The notes under the pieces were generated by a model, which was given only the letters and a program-made list of their open reading frames with translations, was not told where the DNA came from and searched no databases. DNA of 47,110 nucleotides from Hymenobacter terrestris (GTDB taxonomy: Bacteria; Bacteroidota; Bacteroidia; Cytophagales; Hymenobacteraceae): positions 1 to 47,110 of the forward strand of contig NZ_JABKAV010000026.1 in NCBI RefSeq assembly GCF_013377905.1, given 5' to 3'. Each line of letters opens with the position of its first letter. Positions within the stretch are counted from its first letter, which is position 1. Positions 1-8,190 of the stretch are shown here, one piece after another. A program made the translations under genes and the position numbers.

Positions 1-1083
1 GGCCCATTTGCCTGGCGCGGTACCGCTACGGCTTCGGCTGTCCAGGTAGATGTGCGGCTGATAGCGCCCGCCGAGTTCACCAACCAGCTGCTGCTTACCT
101 CGGCCACCGATGCTCACCTGAGTGGTGCGCTGACCGACGACGAGCTGCAGCCCGGCCAACCGGCCAGCCTGCGCCAGTGGCTCAAGCGCGAGCAGTTTGC
201 CACCGAAACCGACCTGTATGAGCGCGCCGGCCTGCAGTACGTGGAGCCCGAATTGCGCGAGGGCCTCTGGGAGTTACCACTGGCCCGCCAGCACCAGCTA
301 CCCCAGTTGCTGGAGCCCGGCGACCTGCGCGGCTCGCTGCACAACCACAGCACCTACTCCGACGGCACCCACAGCCTGCGCGAAATGGCCACGTTTCTGC
401 GCGACGGCGGCTACGAGTACCTCGGCATCTGCGACCACTCGCAGGCCGCGCACTACGCCAACGGCCTGCCGGTGGAGCGCGTGCGCCAGCAGCACCAAGA
501 AATCGACCAGCTCAACCAGGAGTTGGCGCCGTTCCGTATTTTCAAGGGCATCGAGTCGGATATTCTGTCAGATGGCGGGCTGGATTACGCGCCGGCCGTG
601 CTCGAAACCTTCGATTTCATTGTGGCCTCGGTGCATTCCAACCTCAAAATGGACGAGCGCAAAGCCACGACGCGGGTGCTGCGAGCCATCGAGAATCCCT
701 ACACTACCATGCTCGGCCACCCCACCGGCCGGCTGCTGCTGCGCCGCGAAGGCTACCCGCTCGACCATAAAGCCATCATCGACGCCTGCGCCAAACACAA
801 CGTCATCATCGAAATCAACGCCAACCCCTGGCGCCTCGACCTCGACTGGCGCTGGGTGCACTATGCGCTGGAGCAGGGCGTGCAGCTCAGCATCAACCCC
901 GATGCCCACCACACCAGCGGCTACGCCGACATGCGCTATGGCGTGCTGATGGGCCGCAAGGGCGGCCTCACTAAAGCCACAACCTTCAACACAAAGTCAG
1001 TGGAAGAAGCGGCCGAGTATTTTGCCCAACGCAAAGCCAACATCAAGCCCCCGCTCGAATTCCAGGATTCGTTGTTTGGGTAA
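1..1083 (+). CDS. polX: PolX-type DNA polymerase/3'-5' exonuclease, C-terminal part (5' end outside window)
   Basis: The reading frame is open from base 1, so only the last 360 codons are present. The first 95 or so visible residues resemble the end of the family X polymerase domain (FTNQLL..TG/S-x-AH-like stretch, then a YVEPELRE segment). A PHP phosphoesterase domain follows, with its metal-binding motifs in order: HNHSTYSDG near residue 114, ICDHS near 145, GIESDI, VASVHSN, LGHPTG and INPDAHH near 299-304. In bacterial PolX the PHP domain gives the 3'-5' exonuclease and the enzyme works in base excision repair. All expected His/Asp ligands are visible, so the domain looks active. The GTG at 52 is in frame but lies inside the gene. 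The first long palindrome of the window begins 21 bp after the stop. Confidence 0.93.
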   Translation, partial: GPFAWRGTATASAVQVDVRLIAPAEFTNQLLLTSATDAHLSGALTDDELQPGQPASLRQWLKREQFATETDLYERAGLQYVEPELREGLWELPLARQHQLPQLLEPGDLRGSLHNHSTYSDGTHSLREMATFLRDGGYEYLGICDHSQAAHYANGLPVERVRQQHQEIDQLNQELAPFRIFKGIESDILSDGGLDYAPAVLETFDFIVASVHSNLKMDERKATTRVLRAIENPYTTMLGHPTGRLLLRREGYPLDHKAIIDACAKHNVIIEINANPWRLDLDWRWVHYALEQGVQLSINPDAHHTSGYADMRYGVLMGRKGGLTKATTFNTKSVEEAAEYFAQRKANIKPPLEFQDSLFG

Positions 1084-1103
1084 GAACGGCATTGGCTGAA
1101 CAG

Positions 1104-1213
1104 AAAGAACGTCATGCTGAGCGCAGCCGAAGCATCTCTACTGCAATGCTAACTCTATGCGACTGCAACGAAGCGGTAGAGATGCTTCGGCTGCGCTCAG
1201 CATGACGTTCTTT
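1104..1213. repeat. Family A palindrome, copy 1 (38-bp perfect arms)
   Basis: Arms at 1104-1141 and 1176-1213 are perfect reverse complements around a 34-base loop. The arm core reads AACGTCATGCTGAGCGC followed by AGCCGAAGCATCTCTAC. It fills most of the spacer between polX and the glycosyltransferase gene and ends 17 bp before the ATG. No T-run follows an arm, so it is not a typical terminator. Related copies are near 12.1, 14.6, 40.6, 44.4 and 46.9 kb. Confidence 0.95.
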
Positions 1214-1230
1214 TGCCTTCAAGTGAACAA

Positions 1231-2289
1231 ATGAAGATTCTGATTCTGCGGTTTTCCTCTATTGGCGACATCGTGCTGACGACGCCCGTTATCCGGGCCG
1301 TGAAGCAGCAGGTGGCGGGAGCAGTGGTGCACTTTGCCACTAAGCCGGCCTTCCGCAGCATCCTGGAAAATAACCCCTACGTTGATCGGGTACATTGCCT
1401 CACAGGCAGCTTGGGCGAGCTGGTGGCTGAGCTGCAGGCCGAGCAGTACGACTTCATCATCGACCTGCATCACAACCTGCGTACCACCATCCTCAAGGCC
1501 CGGTTGGGGGTGAAGTCGAGCAGTTTCGATAAGCTCAACGCCCGCAAGTGGCTGCTGGTTAACTGGAAAATCGACACCATGCCCCAGCTGCACATCGTGG
1601 ACCGCTACTTGGCTGCTGCTGCGCCGCTGGGCGTGCAGAACGATAACCAAGGGCTCGATTACTTCATTCCTGAACAGGACGAAGTGGAAGTGGACGAGGT
1701 GCTGCCGCCCGCTTTCCGCAACGGCTACGTAGCCTTTGCCATCGGGGCACAACACGCCACCAAGCGCCTGCCCGTCGAGCGCATCATCGAGCTGTGTGGG
1801 CTACTGCGCCGGCCAGTGGTGCTGCTCGGCGGCCCCACCGACGAAAGCACCGGCCACGTTATCGAGTTGGCGTTTGATGAGGGCGCGGCCGCCTCGCCGC
1901 CCTCAGAAGCCAGAATTCCGGAGAGTCCTTACTATTTCCCCAAAAGCCCAGGCCCGCAAGCCCGCCGGACTATCATCTACAACGCCTGCGGGAAGTTCAA
2001 CCTCAACCAATCGGCCTCGCTGGTCCGGCAGGCGCAGCTGGTCGTTAGCCACGATACCGGGCTGATGCACATAGCGGCGGCGTTTCAAAAAGAGATTTTC
2101 AGCGTGTGGGGCAACACCGTGCCCGAGTTCGGCATGTACCCCTACCGCACCGAGTTTCGGGTGCTGGAAGTGGAGGGCCTGAGCTGTCGGCCCTGCTCAA
2201 AAATTGGGTTTGCCGAGTGCCCCAAAGGCCATTTTAAGTGCATGCACGACATCGTGTTCGACCTGCCGCCCGGCCCAGACGGACGCTAG
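1231..2289 (+). CDS. Glycosyltransferase family 9 protein (ADP-heptose:LPS heptosyltransferase-like)
   Basis: A 352-residue GT9 enzyme. It starts MKILILRFSSIGDIVLTTP, the family's N-terminal nucleotide-binding start, and carries the C-terminal signature VVSHDTGLMHIAAA around Asp275. GT9 enzymes transfer heptose or related sugars from nucleotide donors to lipid A-core acceptors at the inner membrane. The ATG at 1231 is preferred over an in-frame TTG at 1213 because it begins exactly at the conserved motif. Residues about 217-246 (GAAASPPSEA to PQARR), between the PVVLLGGPTDE strand and the IYNACGKFNL strand, look like an extra low-complexity insertion where family members normally have a short link. 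The exact acceptor cannot be told from sequence. Confidence 0.9.
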   Translation: MKILILRFSSIGDIVLTTPVIRAVKQQVAGAVVHFATKPAFRSILENNPYVDRVHCLTGSLGELVAELQAEQYDFIIDLHHNLRTTILKARLGVKSSSFDKLNARKWLLVNWKIDTMPQLHIVDRYLAAAAPLGVQNDNQGLDYFIPEQDEVEVDEVLPPAFRNGYVAFAIGAQHATKRLPVERIIELCGLLRRPVVLLGGPTDESTGHVIELAFDEGAAASPPSEARIPESPYYFPKSPGPQARRTIIYNACGKFNLNQSASLVRQAQLVVSHDTGLMHIAAAFQKEIFSVWGNTVPEFGMYPYRTEFRVLEVEGLSCRPCSKIGFAECPKGHFKCMHDIVFDLPPGPDGR

Positions 2290-2410
2290 AAAATAAAGTT
2301 GCCTTGCTGAGTGGAAATCTTGAAATAATGAAAAGAAGAAATGCTAGATTTGTCGCTATCTGGTCTGATAACGAACAAATTAAAATTTTGTCTTCTTTAA
2401 ATTAAATTGC

Positions 2411-3064
2411 ATGAAAATTTCTACTCTGCGCCTTTGGGCGTTTATGGCCACGGCTTCCACTCTGACCGCTTGCTCTCCTACCATTTATTTGGCCCAGGAC
2501 TTCAGCTCGTACACGCCCCGGCACAAAACCATCGCCATTCTGCCCGCGGCGGTTACCATGCAGCTACGCCCTAACCAGGCCCGCAACACCACGGCCGAGC
2601 AAATGCACGAGCTGGAAGACAAAAGCGGTATCGACTACCAAGAGCAGATTTATGCCTGGTTGTTGCGCCGCTCGCAGCAGCAGGGCTACACAGTAGGGTT
2701 CCAGGATGTGCGGCAGACCAATGCGCTGCTGCGCGAAAGTGGTATTCCATCCTACGAGTTGCGCACCCACTCGGCGCAGGAGTTGGCCAAAATTCTGGGC
2801 GTTGATGCCGTGCTGACTACCAGCGTGCGCACCTCCAAGCCCATGAGCGACGGGGCCGCTATTGCCGTGGGCGTGCTGGTGGGGGCCTGGGGTGCCACCA
2901 ACCAAGCCAACATCACCGTCAATATCAATGAGTCGGACGAGGGCAAGCTGCTCTGGAAGTACGATTACGTGGCCAGCGGCTCGGTTGGCAGCTCTACCGA
3001 AAATACTGTTAACGCGCTGATGCGCAATGCCTCCAAGAGATTTCCTTACACGCCTAAATCCTAA
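2411..3064 (+). CDS. Predicted lipoprotein, CsgG/GNA1162-like fold possible
   Basis: A 217-residue protein with a lipoprotein signal peptide; the lipobox LTAC puts the lipidated cysteine at residue 21. The mature part begins SPTIYLAQDFSSYTPRHKTIAILP, then has an alpha/beta region with AQELAKILGVDAVLTTSV and a Gly/Ala-rich stretch (AIAVGVLVGAWGA, about 154-166) that could be a short hydrophobic loop. The RHKTIAILP strand and the LGVDAVL element recall envelope lipoproteins of the CsgG/LpoB/GNA1162 superfamily, which is an inference. It is followed by a clear terminator at 3103-3133 and appears to be a single-gene unit. The upstream 120 bp is AT-rich, as expected for a promoter region. Confidence 0.75.
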   Translation: MKISTLRLWAFMATASTLTACSPTIYLAQDFSSYTPRHKTIAILPAAVTMQLRPNQARNTTAEQMHELEDKSGIDYQEQIYAWLLRRSQQQGYTVGFQDVRQTNALLRESGIPSYELRTHSAQELAKILGVDAVLTTSVRTSKPMSDGAAIAVGVLVGAWGATNQANITVNINESDEGKLLWKYDYVASGSVGSSTENTVNALMRNASKRFPYTPKS

Positions 3065-3102
3065 TTTGGTGGTAGTCTGACCAGTAGCCACTTATTTCCT
3101 GG

Positions 3103-3140
3103 GGGCCGCTTGTGCGTAAAGCACGAGCGGCCCTTTGCTT
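3103..3140 (+). terminator. Rho-independent terminator of the lipoprotein gene
   Basis: A 13-bp stem (GGGCCGCTTGTGC with GCACGAGCGGCCC; one G-T wobble position) around the loop GTAAA, followed by TTTGCTTT. It lies 38 bp after the stop at 3064. Confidence 0.8.
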
Positions 3141-3223
3141 TCAGTTCTCAAGCTCCGCCCGGATAAAGCACAACGGTTAGCGAGCGGCTGTGTACCGCTG
3201 ATAGGGCCTTTCCCTAACCAGCT

Positions 3224-3529
3224 ATGAAAACCTACGACACGCTCAGCGGAGCCATCCGCGACTTGCAGCTACACGGTTACGACCAGGATTTCAACCTGGC
3301 CGACGACCACCTGCACTGCTCCGGTCTTGATTTAAAGCTGCACCTCGCTAATTTCCAGGTGCGCGAGTTCTACCGCTTCGAGGGCGACACTGACCCCGGC
3401 GACGAAACCATCCTCTACGCCATCGAGTCAGATGAGGGCGTGCGTGGGCTGCTGGTGAGTGCCTACGGCGCCTACTCGACGCCGGCCAACGACGCGCTGA
3501 TGCAGAAACTAAACATGCCCATCGCCTGA
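3224..3529 (+). CDS. Small conserved Bacteroidota protein (often labelled 'phosphoribosylpyrophosphate synthetase')
   Basis: A 101-residue cytosolic protein with no signal peptide or membrane segment. It begins MKTYDTLSGAIRDLQLHGYDQDF and contains FQVREFYRFEGDTDPGDETILYAIES and GLLVSAYGAYS. This matches, from memory, a family of about 100-residue Bacteroidota proteins frequently labelled PRPP synthetase. The label is misleading, because the protein is a third the length of a real PRPP synthetase and has no PRPP loop. The true role is unknown. The reading frame is intact, and the gene stands directly before the broken osmC gene, separated by only a few bases. Confidence 0.8.
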   Translation: MKTYDTLSGAIRDLQLHGYDQDFNLADDHLHCSGLDLKLHLANFQVREFYRFEGDTDPGDETILYAIESDEGVRGLLVSAYGAYSTPANDALMQKLNMPIA

Positions 3530-3967
3530 ACTGTGCGACTATACAGTACTGGTGAAAGCAAGCCCCGAGTCCCTCACGGCTGATGTGCAGGCTGGCCGCC
3601 ATACTTGATTCGCCGACGAGCCCGTAAGCGTAGGCGGCTTCGACAAAGGCCCCACGCACGCCCTACGCTGCTGCTTTCGGCCCTAGGAGCCTGCACGGCC
3701 ATTACACTGCGCCTCTACGCCAGCCGTAAGCAGTGGCCGCTCAAAGAAGGTGCGGAGGTGCGCCCGCGCCATGGCCGCGTACACGAGCAAGACTGCGAGC
3801 AATGTGAAGAAACCGGCCAGCTGCTCGAACAGGTGGACAAGGAGCTGCGCCTGCTGGGCCCCCTCACACCCGAGCAGCGGAAGCGTCTGGAAACCATTTC
3901 CTCCAAGTGCCCCGTGCAGAAAAAAACGCTGCAGGTCAGCCTGCGCATTGTTATCACGCTACAATAG
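3530..3967 (+). pseudogene. Degenerate OsmC-family gene (frameshifted)
   Basis: The best-preserved piece, in the frame ending at 3967, reads LLLSALGACTAITLRLYASRKQWPL, then DCEQCE, LGPLTPEQRKRL and KCPV, the core of OsmC-family hydroperoxide-reducing proteins. The N-terminal part lies in other frames: DYTVLVKASPESLTADVQAGRH (about 3540-3602) runs into a TGA at 3606, and ADEPVSVGGFDKGPT (about 3613-3657) joins LLLSALG only after a further frame change near 3660. Near 3917 the expected CPVHKTL reads CPVQKKTL with a run of seven A residues. No plausible start codon heads the first fragment. Several independent lesions point to a decayed gene rather than one sequencing error. Both redox cysteines survive as codons (GACT and KCPV). 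Confidence 0.82.
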
Positions 3968-3990
3968 AACTAAAAAGCACGGGCTCTACA

Positions 3991-4036
3991 AGCGCAAAGC
4001 CCCTGATATCCGCACGGACATCAGGGGCTTTGCGCT
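3991..4036. terminator. Hairpin between osmC remnant and serS (terminator, probably bidirectional)
   Basis: Perfect 17-bp arms, 3991-4007 (AGCGCAAAGCCCCTGAT) and 4020-4036, around a 12-base loop. It sits 26 bp past the serS stop and 23 bp past the osmC remnant, which converge here. The T-run on the minus side is short (CTTTTTAG, about 10 bases away). Confidence 0.7.
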
Positions 4037-4062
4037 GAAGAGTAGTTCTTTCATTCGGCGAA

Positions 4063-5343
4063 TTATCCGCCAATCGTGTCGAATCCGCAGTACGAGTGCA
4101 GCACTTCGGGCAGGCGGATGCCTTCGGCCGTCTGGTTGTTTTCGAGCAGAGCGGCCACAATGCGGGGCAGGGCCAGGGCCGAGCCGTTGAGCGTGTGCAG
4201 CAGCTGGGTTTTACCACCGGCCTCCGGGCGGTAGCGCAGCTTGAGGCGGTTGGCCTGGTAGGTTTCGAAGTTGGAGGCCGAACTAACCTCCAGCCAGCGC
4301 TGCTGGGCCGCGCTCCACACTTCCAAATCGTAAGTAAGGGCCGAGGTGAAGCCCATGTCGCCGCCGCACAGGCGCAGCACGCGGTAGGGAAGCTCCAGCT
4401 TCTGCAGCAGCATTTCAATGTGGGCCACCATTACCTCAAGGGCCGCGTAGCTGTTTTCGGGCTGGGTGATGTGCACAATTTCCACCTTATCGAACTGGTG
4501 CAGGCGGTTGAGGCCCCGCACGTGCGCGCCCCACGAGCCGGCCTCGCGGCGGAAGCAGGGCGTGTAGCCGGTGTTGCGGATGGGCAGCCGCTCGGTGGCA
4601 ATAATGTCGTCGCGGTAGAGGTTGGTAATGGGCACCTCTGCCGTCGGAATCAGGTACAGGTCGTCGGCGGTGGCGTGATACATCTGACCCTCCTTGTCGG
4701 GCAGGTTGCCGGTGCCGTAGCCGCTGGCCTCATTTACCAGAATTGGAACCTGCACTTCGGTGTAGCCGGCGGCACGGGCTTCGTCGAGGAAAAAGTTGAT
4801 GAGCGCCCGCTGTAGCCGCGCACCCTTGTCCTTGTACACCGGGAAGCCGGCACCGGTAATTTTGTTGCCCAGCGCGAAGTCGATAATGTCGTACTGCTCA
4901 ATCAGGTCCCAATGCGGCTTGGCGTCGGCCGCCAGTTCGGGCTTAGTGCCCCACTCGCGCACCACCTCGTTGTCATCGGCCCCGCGGCCAGCCGGTACGC
5001 TTTCGTGGGGCAGGTTGGGCAGCTTATAGAGCAGCTGCTGGAGCAGCTGCTCGGTGTCGGCCAGTTCGTCGGAATGCGTTTTGGTCTGCTGCTTAAGCTC
5101 GCCGGTACGCACCTTGAGGGCCTCGGCTTCGGCTTTCTGGCCACTTTTCATCAGCCCCCCAATCTGGCGGGCCAGCTCGTTGGCTTCGGCCTGCGCCTGG
5201 TCGTGGCTGGTTTGCAGCTCGCGGCGGCGCTGGTCGAGGTCGAGCACGGCCTGCACGTCGGCTTCGGCAGTGGGGTAGTGGCGCTTGGCCAAAGCAGCCA
5301 GCATGGCAGCGGTGTTTTCTTTCAGGACGGCAACTTGCAGCAT
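4063..5343 (-). CDS. serS: Serine--tRNA ligase
   Basis: A 426-residue class II aminoacyl-tRNA synthetase that charges tRNA-Ser, of normal family length. The first 105 or so residues form the long antiparallel coiled coil that grips the tRNA (LDLDQRRRELQTSHDQAQAE and later EALKVRTGELKQQTK). The catalytic core follows with motif 2 (PCFRREAGSWGAHVRGLNR, the ATP- and serine-contacting loop) and motif 3 (LLHTLNGSALALPRIVAALLEN). The start is taken at 5343 (MLQVAVLKEN), the usual SerS N-terminus; the open frame continues to 5619 but that part has no family similarity. A good promoter lies 34 bp upstream (5377-5406). The gene ends at the hairpin at 3991-4036. Confidence 0.97.
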   Translation of the reverse strand: MLQVAVLKENTAAMLAALAKRHYPTAEADVQAVLDLDQRRRELQTSHDQAQAEANELARQIGGLMKSGQKAEAEALKVRTGELKQQTKTHSDELADTEQLLQQLLYKLPNLPHESVPAGRGADDNEVVREWGTKPELAADAKPHWDLIEQYDIIDFALGNKITGAGFPVYKDKGARLQRALINFFLDEARAAGYTEVQVPILVNEASGYGTGNLPDKEGQMYHATADDLYLIPTAEVPITNLYRDDIIATERLPIRNTGYTPCFRREAGSWGAHVRGLNRLHQFDKVEIVHITQPENSYAALEVMVAHIEMLLQKLELPYRVLRLCGGDMGFTSALTYDLEVWSAAQQRWLEVSSASNFETYQANRLKLRYRPEAGGKTQLLHTLNGSALALPRIVAALLENNQTAEGIRLPEVLHSYCGFDTIGG

Positions 5344-5376
5344 ATTGGCGGGGCAGAAAAAGCGAATTCGGAAGCC

Positions 5377-5406
5377 CAAAAATAGCCGTTTGATTCCGAC
5401 CGCCAA
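5377..5406 (-). promoter_or_regulatory. Bacteroidota-type promoter of serS
   Basis: On the minus strand, TTG (complement of 5404-5406), a 19-base spacer and TATTTTTG (complement of 5377-5384) match the TTG / TAnnTTTG consensus of the primary sigma factor of Bacteroidota. Transcription would start about 25-30 bases before the serS ATG. Confidence 0.75.
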
Positions 5407-5835
5407 GCGTAGGCCATTTCCGGGCCGGCAAAGCGCCCGCCCGCATCCTTTCAGCGGCGCCCGCCGTATAGGCTGCGAGCAGTTGCCTAAAGAGAGCCAG
5501 TGGGTTTTTCGGGGCCGCTGCCGCCAGTTTCGTGGCTGCCTGCCCACTCGTACCAGCCTGAGTGGCCGGATTGAAAGCCCGATTTGGCAGTTCCCGCATA
5601 TTCCGTTAACATTGCACATACAAGTCGGCTTTAGCCGGCGGGCCCGTTAGCTGATTTATTCTTTACGCCCCGCCCGTCTTCGCCCTGCGCCAGCCGGTTT
5701 CACTTACCCTATTTCCTGCTTTTCCCTGCATCAGGCACCGTCCCGCGGTTGCTGCTGATGTCCGGAATGCCCCTTGCCTCGCTTACGCGGTGCGCGCGCG
5801 GCCCCGAATTCCCTTTTTTGCCCCCACATCCGTAT
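5407..5835 (+). other. Gene-free leader region upstream of rho
   Basis: About 430 bp between the serS promoter and the rho ATG hold no supported gene. Frames crossing it have no family similarity. I see no clear TAnnTTTG box for rho and no strong terminator hairpin. The part next to rho is rich in C and T (for example TTCCCTTTTTTGCCCCC at 5810-5826). A long leader would suit the known habit of rho genes of controlling their own transcription, but that is an inference. Confidence 0.5.
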
Positions 5836-8007
5836 ATGTACACCATCGACGAGCTAAAGGACCGTTTACTGTCCGAGTTGAAGGAAATTGCCGAGAACAT
5901 TGAAGTTGGTAATTTCAAGAAGCTGAGCAAACAAGACCTGATTTACAAGATTTTAGACCACCAGGCCAAGGGCCCCGCGCCGCGGCCTGCCGCCCGGCCC
6001 GCCGCGGAGCCAGTTGCCGCTCCCGATTCGGTAGTCGCCGAAGTAGCGCCTAAAAAGCCGGCTGCCCGCGCCTTGCAGGCCGCCGCCCCGAAAAAAGCGG
6101 CCGCGCGTCCGGCTACTAGCCGTACCAAAGCAGCGGCCGAGCAGGCAGCTCAGCAGGCCCCTACGCCACCGGCGGCACCCGCCGAACTGGCTGCCGCCGC
6201 CCCCGAAGCAACTCCCAGCCCTACGGCTCCGGAAGCACCATTGGATCCTTCGCCTACCTATTCTGACGTGACCCTGACGGCCACGCCCGCCGAGCCAGCT
6301 GCTGCTGTAGCTGCCGACGGAATCGAGGAGCCTGGCAGCGCCGACCGCCCGGTAAAGCTCTACCAGCGCCCCGAGCGCCGGGTCCGCACCGACCGGGCCG
6401 GCCGGCCCATCACGGCCTCCGATGCTGCCCTAGCCGATGTTGCCTTGGCCGACGTTGCGCTTTCTGATGATGTGGCCGGCGCTAACGTAGCCGCCGCAGT
6501 AGCCGACGAAACGGCTGTTGCCCCGCGCGCCGACCAGCCCCGCAACTTCCGCGACGACCGCGCTGACAATTACAGTGGCCGTGAGGGCCGGGAGAACCGG
6601 GAAGGCCGTGAGAATCGGGAGGGACGCGAAAACCGGAACGACCAGCCCCGCGAAGGCCGCAACCAGCGTGACGGCAACCGCCCCGATGGGCGGGAGCAGC
6701 GTGAGCAGCGCCGCGAAGAGCGGTTTGCCGCCCGTGAGCTTGCCCGCCAGCAACGTCAGGCCGAGCGCCAGAGCGGCGGCGGTGCCGAAGCCGGCCGTTC
6801 CGACCAGAGCCGCCAGGACCAGCCCCGCCAGGATCAACCTCGTCAGGAACAGCGCGGGAACGAGCAGCGCGGCAATAAGCTGCCAGAAATGGACCTCGTC
6901 ATTCCCGGCGACGGTACGCTGGAAATGATGCCCGACGGCGGTTACGGCTTCCTGCGCAGCCCTTTCTACAACTACCTCACTTCGCCCGACGATATTTATG
7001 TGTCGCCGCAGCAGGTGAAGCAGTTTGCCCTCAAAGCCGGCGACTCGGTGAAAGCCACTATCCGCCCGCCCCGCGAAGGCGAGAAGTACTTCGCCCTTGT
7101 GGGCGTGGAAAGCGTGAACGGCCGCTCGGTAGAGGAAGCCCGCGACCGAATTCCGTTTACTAACCTCACGCCGCTCTTCGCCGATGAGCGCCTCAAGCTG
7201 TCTACCAAATCGGCCCAGTACAGCACCCGCATCCTCGACCTGTTCGCTCCAATTGGTAAGGGCCAGCGGGGCCTGATTGTGGCCCAGCCCAAAACCGGTA
7301 AAACGGTACTGCTGCAGGAAATTGCCAACTCAATTTCCGAAAATCACCCCGAGGTGTACCTGATGATTCTGCTCATCGACGAGCGGCCGGAGGAGGTAAC
7401 CGACATGGCCCGCACCGTGAAGGCCGAAGTACTCAGCTCGACCTTCGACGAAACGGCCGACCGCCACGTGAAAATTGCCACCATCGCGCTGGAAAAGGCC
7501 AAGCGCCTCGTCGAGTGCGGGCACGATGTGGTAATTCTGCTCGACTCGATAACCCGCCTGGCCCGTGCCTACAATACAGTGCAGCCGGCTTCGGGTAAAA
7601 TTCTGTCGGGCGGTGTCGATGCCAACGCTTTGCACAAGCCCAAACGCTTCTTTGGCGCGGCCCGCAACGTGGAAGACGGCGGCTCGCTCACCATCATCGC
7701 CACGGCCCTCATCGAAACCGGCTCCAAAATGGACGAGGTGATTTTTGAGGAATTCAAAGGTACCGGCAACATGGAATTGCAGCTGGACCGGAAACTGGCC
7801 AATAAGCGCATCTTCCCCGCCATCGACGTGCCTGCTTCCGGCACCCGCCGCGAAGACCTGCTCATGAGCAAGGACGAGCTCAACCGCATCTGGGTGCTCC
7901 GCAAGTTCATGTCCGACATGACGGCCTCCGAGGCCATGGAGTTCCTCAAAGACCGTATGAAAGGCACCAAGGACAACGAAGAATTCCTGCTTGCTATGAA
8001 CGGCTAA
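5836..8007 (+). CDS. rho: Transcription termination factor Rho with large disordered insertion
   Basis: A 723-residue hexameric RNA helicase/ATPase that releases nascent RNA from RNA polymerase. The N-terminal helical Rho domain starts [19 protein letters not shown]. Residues about 45-350 are a long low-complexity segment, first Ala/Pro-rich, then Arg/Gly/Glu/Asn/Gln-rich with short tandem repeats of the type GRENRE (about 6577-6640). The cold-shock RNA-binding domain (about 352-450; [20 protein letters not shown]) and the ATPase core follow, with Walker A PKTGKT at 485-490, Walker [14 protein letters not shown] and the end EFLLAMNG. The start is set at 5836, since the upstream in-frame part to 5749 is not Rho-like. 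Similar insertions are known in other Bacteroidota Rho proteins. A very long terminator follows. Confidence 0.97.
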   Translation: MYTIDELKDRLLSELKEIAENIEVGNFKKLSKQDLIYKILDHQAKGPAPRPAARPAAEPVAAPDSVVAEVAPKKPAARALQAAAPKKAAARPATSRTKAAAEQAAQQAPTPPAAPAELAAAAPEATPSPTAPEAPLDPSPTYSDVTLTATPAEPAAAVAADGIEEPGSADRPVKLYQRPERRVRTDRAGRPITASDAALADVALADVALSDDVAGANVAAAVADETAVAPRADQPRNFRDDRADNYSGREGRENREGRENREGRENRNDQPREGRNQRDGNRPDGREQREQRREERFAARELARQQRQAERQSGGGAEAGRSDQSRQDQPRQDQPRQEQRGNEQRGNKLPEMDLVIPGDGTLEMMPDGGYGFLRSPFYNYLTSPDDIYVSPQQVKQFALKAGDSVKATIRPPREGEKYFALVGVESVNGRSVEEARDRIPFTNLTPLFADERLKLSTKSAQYSTRILDLFAPIGKGQRGLIVAQPKTGKTVLLQEIANSISENHPEVYLMILLIDERPEEVTDMARTVKAEVLSSTFDETADRHVKIATIALEKAKRLVECGHDVVILLDSITRLARAYNTVQPASGKILSGGVDANALHKPKRFFGAARNVEDGGSLTIIATALIETGSKMDEVIFEEFKGTGNMELQLDRKLANKRIFPAIDVPASGTRREDLLMSKDELNRIWVLRKFMSDMTASEAMEFLKDRMKGTKDNEEFLLAMNG

Positions 8008-8020
8008 ACCGGTCAGACTG

Positions 8021-8085
8021 GCCGCATCAACACCAGAAAGCCCGCTTCGCACTATGCGAAACGGGCTTTCTGGTGTTGATGCGGC
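8021..8085 (+). terminator. Very long terminator hairpin after rho
   Basis: Perfect 24-bp arms, 8021-8044 and 8062-8085. After one mismatch the stem continues for 5 bp (TTCGC/GCGAA) around the loop ACTAT, giving about 29 paired positions. It begins 14 bp after the rho stop. No T-run follows, but a T-rich stretch lies inside the second arm. Confidence 0.75.
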
Positions 8086-8190
8086 TAGCTGATGGACTGA
8101 CTTAGAAATGTTGGAAGTAGATCGGGCAGAGTTGCTCCAACACTTGAAGCATAAAGGAAACAGCATTTTTTGCGAATTTCCATTATGCGC

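Noticed and set aside
5749..5835. 29-codon upstream extension of rho
   Set aside because: It is Arg/Pro/Cys-rich without similarity to Rho; the ATG at 5836 begins exactly at the conserved N-terminus.
6577..6640. Short tandem repeats, first considered as a CRISPR-like array
   Set aside because: They are in-frame protein repeats inside rho with 12-18-base units and no spacers.
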